Positions 1-4,867 of a stretch of DNA of 5,399 nucleotides are shown piece by piece. The stretch lies in the NCBI GenBank assembly GCA_913062745.1, contig CAJXXJ010000304.1, positions 1 to 5,399 of the forward strand, in the 5' to 3' direction. The position numbers were made by a program, and so were the translations under genes. The notes beneath the pieces were generated by a model. That model made no database searches, was not told where the DNA came from, and saw nothing but the letters and a program-made list of their open reading frames with translations. The DNA is from an uncultured Phaeodactylibacter sp. (lineage in GTDB: Bacteria; Bacteroidota; Bacteroidia; Chitinophagales; Saprospiraceae). Within the stretch, counting starts at the first letter, position 1, and every line of letters begins with the position of its first letter.

Positions 1-41
1 GGATTACTGACCCGGAGCGGCCGATTGCCCGGGACTAAGCC

Positions 42-746
42 TTACTTGCTTTCACTTTCTGCTTTGGCTTTGCGCGCCTTCTTTTGCTCGTTATTACTTT
101 CGTAAATGCAGTAGCCTTCGTACTTCACCGGGTCTTTTTCTGCCCAGATGTCTTTACCGATATTGCACAGGGTGATCAGCTCGTCGTAGAGCTTGTTGCC
201 CTGCTCCACACGGCGTTCTACAGAGATGTCCCGGTCAGCTACCTTATCCTGCTGAATGTTGACGGCTTTTTCAAAGGCGCTTGTGGCTTGTGAAACCCGG
301 CGGATCACATTCTCGTTGAGCCCGGTTTCTGCCAGGAAGTCAATCTGCTGACGGGCTACCCGCACGACGCGCCGCCCGCAGAATATCAGCTGTGCGTCCG
401 TCATGTCGCCCATTTTTGCAGTGCCAAATTTCCGGTAGCGGCCGCTGCGGTTGCTGTATTTCATGGCTACCCGCGTCATCAGACTGCGAATGGCCGATTT
501 GAGCTCCTCTGCCGCTTTGTACTTCTTCTCTGTCGTCACCATCTGATCACCCACAAGCTCATCATCGTCCGGCAGGTCGCGGAACTTCTGGCACATCGCT
601 TTGAACTGCTGCAGCCGTTGAGCGGTGTAGCCGTAATCCTCAAACTCCTTAAGGTCCCGGCTCGCGTATTTCAGCCGCTCTGCGCACTGCAGGTACAAAT
701 CTGCATCCGGGAAATTGTACTGTCGGTGGGACGATTGTTTCTTCAT
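42..746 (-). CDS. Helical hypothetical protein, 234 aa, Bacteroidota-type
   Basis: Function unknown. The product has no signal peptide or membrane segment, so it is probably cytoplasmic, and it is rich in charged residues with long predicted helices. From memory, Bacteroidota genomes carry recurring hypothetical proteins of about 200-240 aa with the same landmarks: a central GRYRKFGTAKMGDMTDAQL stretch (about 102-120), an RVVRVARQQ helix (126-134), and a C-terminal block with a GNKLYDEL helix (183-190), a 'GKDIWAEKDPVKYEGYCIYE' segment (197-216), then a Lys/Ala/Glu-rich tail. I know of no assigned activity and see no catalytic motif. Five cysteines (21, 52, 123, 194, 213) are scattered rather than paired as CxxC. 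The ATG at 744-746 is preceded by a clear promoter on the same strand, which supports this start. It is divergent from the TonB receptor gene. The coding call is firm; a role is not. Confidence 0.85.
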   Translation of the reverse strand: MKKQSSHRQYNFPDADLYLQCAERLKYASRDLKEFEDYGYTAQRLQQFKAMCQKFRDLPDDDELVGDQMVTTEKKYKAAEELKSAIRSLMTRVAMKYSNRSGRYRKFGTAKMGDMTDAQLIFCGRRVVRVARQQIDFLAETGLNENVIRRVSQATSAFEKAVNIQQDKVADRDISVERRVEQGNKLYDELITLCNIGKDIWAEKDPVKYEGYCIYESNNEQKKARKAKAESESK

Positions 747-769
747 TTTTCACTGATATGATTACAAAA

Positions 770-800
770 CAAATTTATGTGCTGGTTTTGATAAAAACAA
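770..800 (-). promoter_or_regulatory. Bacteroidota-type promoter for the 234-aa protein gene
   Basis: Read on the minus strand, TTG (798-800) is followed by a 20-nt spacer and TAAATTTG (770-777), an exact match to the TAnnTTTG -7 element of the Bacteroidota primary sigma factor. Transcription would begin around 763, giving a leader of roughly 15-20 nt before the ATG at 746, which is normal for this phylum. No Shine-Dalgarno sequence is visible, also usual here. Confidence 0.6.
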
Positions 801-961
801 GTTTTTGCTTGGATAAAATAGCTTGTTTTTGTTTAGAGGTTGCTTTTACTCAGACAGAAATTTCTTCTTTGTTAAAACACAAATTCGGGTAATCTATCCC
901 AGCCACAATCAAAGGGGGCCATTCAAAAAGTGCTAATTTTACCCCCCTAAACCCTAAAAAT

Positions 962-3316
962 ATGAAACGCCTAACCTTACTATGTTTGCTGGCAGTTGCC
1001 GCTGCCACTCTTTTTGCGCAATCTCCACTGCAAACCGTACGCGGCCAGGTTTTGGACAAAACGACTCAGCAGCCACTCATCGGCGCTACCGTACAGGTAC
1101 GGACCACTGACCCGCCCATGGGCACCACCACTGACCTTGACGGCCGTTTTGAGATACCTGATGTGCCGGTTGGGCGCCACCGCATTGAGGCGACTTACGT
1201 AGGCTACGAGCCATTTTCAGTGGAAGATGCGATCCTTAACTCTGCCCGGGCGCTGGAGCTTGATATCCGGCTTGCGGAATCGTCAGTCACTATGGATGAA
1301 GTGGTCGTCAAAGCCCGCAGCCACGGCAACGAACCGCTCAACGAGCTGGCCATCGTCAGTACGCGTTCCTTTTCGGCAGAAGAGACGCAGCGCTACGCAG
1401 CGAGCGCCAACGACCCGATGCGGATGGCCCGGGGCTTCCCGGGGGTGCAAGGCAATCGTGATCAGCGCAACGACCTGATCATCAGGGGCAATGCCGGTTT
1501 TGGCCTGCTCTGGCGGGTGGAAGGTATTGATATCCCCAACCCCAACCACTTTGCCCGCCGGGGCTCTTCGGGTGGGGGCATCACGATTTTCAGCGTAAGT
1601 ATGCTGAGCAACTCTGACTTTTCCACCGGTGCTTTTCCGGCGATGTATGGCAATGGCCTGTCCGGAGTATTCGATATACAGTTCCGGACGGGCAACAAGT
1701 CCAAGACAGGCTATACCTTCCGGGCCGGCATGCTGGGCGTGGAAGCCGCCGCGGAGGGGCCTATCAAGGAAGGCAAAAGCTCCTTCCTTTTTAACTACCG
1801 CTATTCCACGCTGGGCATTCTGGACGCCTTCGGCATCCGCCTGGTGGATGAGCGGGAGTCCAATACCTTTCAGGATCTTTCTTTTAAGCTTGATTTTACC
1901 AGCGACAACCCGAAGCACCGCTTTTCGGTATGGGGCATGGGCGGCCTCAGTCAGGAGATACAGGACCCCATAGAAGGCGGCCCGCAAAACTGGCGCACGT
2001 TTACGGATTATCTGACGCTCGACTTTGATTCCGGCATGGGCGTGATGGGGGCTACTCCCCTGTTCCTTATCAACGAGAAATCCTACCTGCGTACAAGCGT
2101 AGCGGTTCAGCGGCAGCGGATCAGCTACGTGCAGGATACCCTCAGCTTGCTGGAAGAGCCTACGCTGCTGAATGACCAGGAATACCTCAATACCCGCCTC
2201 ACCCTGCACAGCTATTACAACCGTAAGCTGTCCGGCAATGCAACGCTGCGCGCCGGGCTGATCGGTACACAGCTTGGCTACGATTACTTTTCCCGCTTTC
2301 TGTTTGACGATGGCTTCCGTACCTTCCTGGATGAAGAGGGCAGCACCTACATGCTGCAGCCCTATGCTACCGTGAGCTGGAAACCGCACCCGCGCTGGAC
2401 TTTCAACGGCGGCCTGCACGCGCTGTACTTTGGCCTGAACGAAACTTACAACGTAGAGCCCCGCGCCGGCATTCAGTTCCGCGCCAGCCCGACTGCAACC
2501 TTTAACCTCGGATACGGCCTGCATAGCCGGCATGTGCCGCTCGGCGTATACTTTGTAGGGGGCGGAGAACCCATGGCCGGGCAGCCCAACCTGGGCCTGG
2601 AGCTCATCAAAGCGCACCACCTGGTACTGGCTTATGATCAGCTGATCGGGGAGGCAACCCGGCTGCGGCTGGAGGCCTATTATCAGTCGATATTCGATGT
2701 CCCGGTCAGCACGGACATCAACAGCACCTACTCGCTTATCAACCACATCGACGGCTTTGCTTACCGGCCGCTGGTTAGCGAGGGGACCGGAGAGAACTAC
2801 GGGCTGGACCTGGTGCTGGAACAGTTCTTTAGCAAAGGAGCCTTCTACATCTTATCCGGCTCCTTATTCCGGTCCACCTATCAGCCCCTGAACGGGCAGA
2901 CCTACCGTACTCGTTTTGACAACCGCTTTGCCACTTCCTTTATGGGCGGCAAGGAATGGGCGTCCGGCGAACGCGGCACCATTCAGGCGGGCCTGCGGGT
3001 GATGTACAACGGCGGGATGCGGATTTCCGAAGTCGCTTCCTCTGAGCGGGACCCTTTTGACCCCCGCAACCCGCTGCTCAACGAAGCCGACCCCTTCAAC
3101 CTCCGGGTAAGGAACTTTTTCCGGCCGGACCTGCGCTTTGCCTACCGGCATGACAACCCGGAATATGCCTGGTCCATCTCACTGGACGTGCAGAATTTTA
3201 TCGCCCGCGTCAATGAGGATATTGTCGATTACGAATTTGACCCGGACCGCCAAGACTGGGTTTTTGGGACACTCGGAAGCATCGTGCCTCTGCTCACCTT
3301 TCAAATAGACTGGTGA
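962..3316 (+). CDS. TonB-dependent outer-membrane receptor with CarboxypepD_reg-like domain
   Basis: A complete 784-aa outer-membrane transporter or receptor. Residues 1-20 are a Sec signal peptide (MKRLTLLCLLAVAAATLFAQ). Residues 26-105 form a CarboxypepD_reg-like beta-sandwich, with VRGQVLDKTTQQPLIGATV, the TDLDGRFEIPDVPVG turn and YVGYEP. A TonB-box-like MDEVVVKA follows at 111-118. The plug spans about 125-245, with the landmarks RGFPGVQG, NDLIIRGN, LLWRVEGIDIPNPNHF and FPAMYGNGLSGVFD; the rest is the beta barrel. It ends in an aromatic residue (QIDW), as expected for barrel assembly. From memory, the plug landmarks match a Bacteroidota subgroup of about 780 aa with unknown substrate, distinct from the roughly 1000-aa SusC type. 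No SusD-like gene, sigma/anti-sigma pair or catabolic enzyme is next to it, so the ligand cannot be inferred. The ATG at 962 directly precedes the signal peptide and has an A-rich leader. No convincing promoter was found; partial -7 elements lie at 890-897 and 934-941. Confidence 0.95.
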   Translation: MKRLTLLCLLAVAAATLFAQSPLQTVRGQVLDKTTQQPLIGATVQVRTTDPPMGTTTDLDGRFEIPDVPVGRHRIEATYVGYEPFSVEDAILNSARALELDIRLAESSVTMDEVVVKARSHGNEPLNELAIVSTRSFSAEETQRYAASANDPMRMARGFPGVQGNRDQRNDLIIRGNAGFGLLWRVEGIDIPNPNHFARRGSSGGGITIFSVSMLSNSDFSTGAFPAMYGNGLSGVFDIQFRTGNKSKTGYTFRAGMLGVEAAAEGPIKEGKSSFLFNYRYSTLGILDAFGIRLVDERESNTFQDLSFKLDFTSDNPKHRFSVWGMGGLSQEIQDPIEGGPQNWRTFTDYLTLDFDSGMGVMGATPLFLINEKSYLRTSVAVQRQRISYVQDTLSLLEEPTLLNDQEYLNTRLTLHSYYNRKLSGNATLRAGLIGTQLGYDYFSRFLFDDGFRTFLDEEGSTYMLQPYATVSWKPHPRWTFNGGLHALYFGLNETYNVEPRAGIQFRASPTATFNLGYGLHSRHVPLGVYFVGGGEPMAGQPNLGLELIKAHHLVLAYDQLIGEATRLRLEAYYQSIFDVPVSTDINSTYSLINHIDGFAYRPLVSEGTGENYGLDLVLEQFFSKGAFYILSGSLFRSTYQPLNGQTYRTRFDNRFATSFMGGKEWASGERGTIQAGLRVMYNGGMRISEVASSERDPFDPRNPLLNEADPFNLRVRNFFRPDLRFAYRHDNPEYAWSISLDVQNFIARVNEDIVDYEFDPDRQDWVFGTLGSIVPLLTFQIDW

Positions 3317-3470
3317 CCCGCTTCCTAAGCCCACTCCGCCACTAGCTGCCTGCAGTGCCCCGCACAGTAGACGGCTGAGGAGGGGCATGGGGGATTTGTT
3401 TTCTTTGTAGTGCAATAGAAAAAAGGCATTAAAGTGCAGTTAAAGAATTGCAAAACTTTATGCTAAGTAG
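3317..3470 (+). other. Receptor 3' flank: GC-rich foldable segment, then AT-rich inverted repeat
   Basis: I see no gene in this part of the spacer. The first half (3330-3385) can fold into a branched stem: CCC/GGG (3330-3332 with 3383-3385), CTCC/GGAG (3334-3337 with 3379-3382) and GCC/GGC (3338-3340 with 3373-3375). A T-rich stretch (3394-3407) follows about nine bases later. This could end the receptor transcript, but the bulges, the gap before the T-rich stretch and an alternative stem (TGCCCC 3356-3361 with GGGGCA 3382-3387) make it a weak terminator call. The second half is AT-rich and contains an imperfect inverted repeat at 3426-3463. Confidence 0.3.
3426..3463. repeat. Imperfect inverted repeat upstream of the small transcription unit
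   Basis: GCAT-T-AAAG at 3426-3434 pairs with CTTTATGC at 3456-3463, leaving one T bulged, and TGCA at 3435-3438 pairs with TGCA at 3449-3452. It ends eight bases before the predicted -33 element of the small transcription unit. It could be a regulator-binding site, but AT-rich DNA gives such matches by chance. Confidence 0.3.
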
Positions 3471-3499
3471 TTTGGCGTTACCAAATTTTCCTATCTTTA
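3471..3499 (+). promoter_or_regulatory. Predicted promoter of a small orphan transcript
   Basis: TTTG (3471-3474) is followed by a 17-nt spacer and TATCTTTA (3492-3499), which matches the Bacteroidota TAnnTTTG element except at its last base. The predicted start is near 3506. With the strong terminator at 3671-3707 this delimits a transcript of about 200 nt separate from both flanking genes. Spacing is at the short end of the usual range, so confidence is moderate. Confidence 0.45.
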
Positions 3500-3545
3500 A
3501 GCAGCGTTATAATCCCATTTTTAAACATTCTTAAAGGTAGATTCC

Positions 3546-3623
3546 ATGAACATGCAACAAAAAAACGGTAACCGCCTGCGGTCTGAGGCCCAATCTCCCG
3601 CCTCCCAAACAGAACCGCCATAG
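3546..3623 (+). CDS. Candidate small peptide, 25 codons
   Basis: Not recognised. ATG at 3546 opens a 25-residue frame (begins MNMQQKNGNRLR, ends SQTEPP) stopped by TAG at 3621-3623. It is polar, with no signal peptide, transmembrane segment or cysteine. An AAAGG purine stretch (3533-3537) lies eight bases upstream of the ATG, and the frame sits between a predicted promoter and a strong terminator. The same frame stays open after the TAG for 17 more codons (VYRLNPNRMDVTVSSEG) to TGA at 3675-3677, which falls inside the terminator stem. The unit may therefore be a small peptide gene broken by an amber mutation, a readthrough case, or a non-coding RNA in which the frame is accidental. A frame this short is weak evidence alone. 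Confidence 0.3.
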   Translation: MNMQQKNGNRLRSEAQSPASQTEPP

Positions 3624-3670
3624 GTATACCGGCTTAATCCCAACCGGATGGATGTAACGGTATCCTCCGA

Positions 3671-3707
3671 AGGCTGAATAGCAAATCCTGCTGTTCAGCC
3701 TTTTTTT
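3671..3707 (+). terminator. Strong intrinsic terminator
   Basis: AGGCTGAATAGCA (3671-3683) pairs with TGCTGTTCAGCCT (3689-3701) over 13 bp including one U-G wobble, around a five-base AATCC loop. Seven T residues (3701-3707) follow directly. It lies 350 bp after the receptor stop and upstream of the lipoprotein gene's own promoter, so it most likely ends the small transcript between them, and may also back up termination of the receptor mRNA. Confidence 0.85.
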
Positions 3708-3721
3708 ATGTCTTTCTGCGC

Positions 3722-3754
3722 TTTGGCATATCCGCCCCTTCTTTCTTACATTTG
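3722..3754 (+). promoter_or_regulatory. Bacteroidota-type promoter for the lipoprotein gene
   Basis: TTTG (3722-3725), a 21-nt spacer, and TACATTTG (3747-3754), an exact TAnnTTTG match. Transcription would start near 3760, leaving a leader of about 13 nt (AAAACAACAGCACC-like) before the ATG at 3774. An upstream in-frame ATG at 3708 lies before this promoter and directly after the terminator T-run, so it cannot be the start of the main transcript. Confidence 0.65.
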
Positions 3755-3773
3755 GGCAAAAAACAACAGCACC

Positions 3774-4400
3774 ATGAAAAATTGGCTTTACCTTTTTCTT
3801 GCCGCTGCGCTTTTAGCGGCCTGCAATGAATCTTCCTCCACGGATACAGCTGCTTCCCCGCCTGCCGCAGCTCCGGCTGGTGAAACGCAGAGCCAAGCTG
3901 CTGAAAATTACGAAATGACAGCCATACCCGGTGCAGATGAACAGCGGGCTGTGCTGTATGATGCTGAGGGCAACCTCAAAGAAGAAGGGATGATGCTGAA
4001 CGGTAAAAAAACCGGTACCTGGATTGTCTACCACCCGGGCGGAGAATTTCCGGAAAAGGTGATTTCCTACGCCGAAGGCAATTACAACGGGCCTTACTAC
4101 GAGTTCAATGAGCGGGGGCAGATCAAGCTGCGCGCCTCCTATATCAACAATAAGCTCGACGGGCCATGGGCAGCGTACAGCTTCGGGCGGCCCACTAAAA
4201 AAGCCGGCTATAAAAACGGGGAGCTGGAGGGTACTTACATGGAGTTCGATATGCGCACCGGCAAATTGCAGAAGGAAGTCAACTACAAAGCCGGCAAGCA
4301 GCATGGTACCTACCGCTTCTACGACCCGGATGGTAATGTTATGGTCGAATACGAGTATGAGAACGGTGAGAAAGTCGGTGGCGGTGTAGTCGGCGAGTAA
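3774..4400 (+). CDS. Lipoprotein with MORN_2 / YwqK-type repeats
   Basis: A 208-aa secreted lipoprotein. The signal peptide MKNWLYLFLAAALLAAC ends in a lipobox (LAAC), with the acylated cysteine at residue 17. A low-complexity Ser/Ala/Pro linker (about 18-45) follows. From about 66 to 203 there are five full units and one partial unit of a 23-26-residue repeat of the form G-x-(L/I)-K-x-x-x-x-Y-x-N/A-G-K-x-x-G-x-(W/Y)-x-x-(Y/F), for example NGKKTGTWIVYHPGG, YNGPYYEFNERG and GKQHGTYRFYDPDG. This is the pattern of MORN_2 (PF07661) repeats, often labelled 'YwqK family antitoxin' in databases; the toxin-antitoxin label comes from a Bacillus protein and nothing here shows a toxin partner. Such lipoproteins are common in Bacteroidota and their role is unknown; they may bind or scaffold at the envelope. 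The start at 3774 is fixed by the signal peptide and the promoter at 3722-3754. It is a single-gene unit with a terminator 15 bases downstream. Confidence 0.88.
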   Translation: MKNWLYLFLAAALLAACNESSSTDTAASPPAAAPAGETQSQAAENYEMTAIPGADEQRAVLYDAEGNLKEEGMMLNGKKTGTWIVYHPGGEFPEKVISYAEGNYNGPYYEFNERGQIKLRASYINNKLDGPWAAYSFGRPTKKAGYKNGELEGTYMEFDMRTGKLQKEVNYKAGKQHGTYRFYDPDGNVMVEYEYENGEKVGGGVVGE

Positions 4401-4414
4401 AACAGCCGAAAAAA

Positions 4415-4447
4415 GCCAAAGCGCTCTCAAGAGTGCTTTGGCCTTTT
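4415..4447. terminator. Bidirectional intrinsic terminator between convergent genes
   Basis: GCCAAAGCGCTCT (4415-4427) pairs with AGAGTGCTTTGGC (4430-4442), 13 bp with one G-U pair; opening the innermost pair gives a TCAA loop. On the plus strand it is followed by CTTTT, and on the minus strand by six T residues (the A-run at 4409-4414). It ends the lipoprotein mRNA, and its better T-tract on the minus strand suggests that a minus-strand transcript carrying the 96-aa frame, and perhaps the regulator, also ends here. Confidence 0.8.
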
Positions 4448-4496
4448 AAAGTGATAATAATTCTCCATTCCTTAAAAAAGGCTTGGCGTCAGCAAA

Positions 4497-4787
4497 TTAG
4501 CGCTTTAAGCGCAGAAAGCCAAGTACTTTTTTTCCGTTTTTTGTTTGTCTTCTTTGCTCTGTTTCCAGGTCCCGCATAATCTCTCGACGATCCTTCGGAA
4601 TTCGGTCGCGGCCCTGGAGCATGGCTTCAATTGGGATACGGTTGTCATTGTCAACCCAAAAGTGAAACCCAAGCAGTCCTCTGATACCGCTCATAATTGA
4701 AAGTTTAAATACCCGGCAGTAGATTGGGCGGGAGTATCCCGCCGGTACCGTCCTGCCTATATACAATGTGCCTGCAAAATCCTTCAT
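4497..4787 (-). CDS. Unrecognised small protein, 96 aa
   Basis: I do not recognise this protein. From ATG at 4785-4787 it reads 96 residues. A TTG two codons upstream (4791-4793) is a possible but less likely start. The N-terminal half is hydrophobic/aromatic (YIGRTVPAGYSRPIYCRVFK, then GLLGFHFWVDNDN), without a clear signal peptide or membrane helix. The C-terminal third is strongly charged and likely helical (IPKDRREIMRDLETEQRRQ) and ends KVLGFLRLKR. No promoter of the local type was found upstream, but the minus-strand terminator at 4415-4442 lies 55 bases past the stop, and the regulator gene is 80 bases upstream on the same strand, so co-transcription is possible. Base composition is more AT-rich than the big genes. 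It could be a small accessory protein or the remnant of a longer gene. Confidence 0.42.
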   Translation of the reverse strand: MKDFAGTLYIGRTVPAGYSRPIYCRVFKLSIMSGIRGLLGFHFWVDNDNRIPIEAMLQGRDRIPKDRREIMRDLETEQRRQTKNGKKVLGFLRLKR

Positions 4788-4812
4788 TTCCAAGGATTAA
4801 GCCGCCTTTGGT

Positions 4813-4834
4813 GTCTGTATTCTCGAATACAGAC
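4813..4834. repeat. Perfect 10+10 palindrome, possible operator
   Basis: GTCTGTATTC (4813-4822) and GAATACAGAC (4825-4834) are exact inverted copies separated by TC. The palindrome lies between the regulator's stop (4868) and the start of the 96-aa frame (4787). Neither side carries a T-run, so it is not a standard intrinsic terminator. A dimeric regulator's binding site or an mRNA processing/stability hairpin are the leading options. Confidence 0.55.
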
Positions 4835-4867
4835 TCGATTGTTAATAGGTATCTACTTTCATAGGTG

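Larger units (their letters stand above)
3506..3707 (+). ncRNA. Candidate small RNA / short mRNA, about 200 nt
   Basis: This span is bounded by a predicted promoter at 3471-3499 and a canonical terminator at 3671-3707, with no long gene inside. It includes a possible small hairpin at 3570-3581 (ACCG/CGGT), a C-rich, G-poor segment at 3589-3619 with TCTCCCGCCTCCC that would be largely single-stranded, and two competing pairings for the ATACCG segment at 3626-3631 (CGGTAT at 3658-3663, or its CCGG core with CCGG at 3644-3647). It does not resemble 6S RNA, tmRNA, SRP RNA, RNase P RNA or a riboswitch class I recognise. It may be a regulatory RNA, the mRNA of the small frame at 3546, or both. Confidence 0.35.

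Noticed and set aside
11..33. CCCGG/CCGGG stem after the 234-aa gene as a terminator
   Set aside because: Only 5 bp with a 13-base loop and no T-run on the minus strand.
868..941. Receptor promoter candidates (TTTG-N18-TAATCTAT and TAATTTTA)
   Set aside because: The first has a poor -7 element and the second lacks a TTG at the right distance; neither is strong enough to list as a feature.
945..958. Two tandem CCCTAAA units, telomere-like
   Set aside because: Only two copies in an A/C-rich leader just before the receptor start; most simply chance.
1283..2746. Long (487-codon) open frame antisense to the receptor gene
   Set aside because: It lies wholly inside the receptor's barrel and plug coding sequence; GC-rich third positions keep the antisense frame open. 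Its product has no domain logic or recognisable motif.
3179..3415. 78-codon minus-strand frame across the receptor's 3' end
   Set aside because: Overlaps the receptor C-terminus and structured 3' flank, with no recognisable product or promoter.
3550..3657. Alternative frame with two cysteines and a Pro-rich segment, reminiscent of a modified-peptide precursor
   Set aside because: It has no ATG, GTG or TTG start after the in-frame TGA at 3547, and no modification enzymes are nearby.
3813..4430. 205-codon frame antisense to the lipoprotein gene
   Set aside because: Shadow of the repeat-rich lipoprotein; it would also run through the terminator hairpin at 4415-4442, and no promoter was seen.
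4500..4512. GCGCTT-T-AAGCGC dyad at the end of the 96-aa frame
   Set aside because: One-base centre and no T-run; the real terminator for that strand is at 4415-4442. Probably a by-product of the coding sequence.
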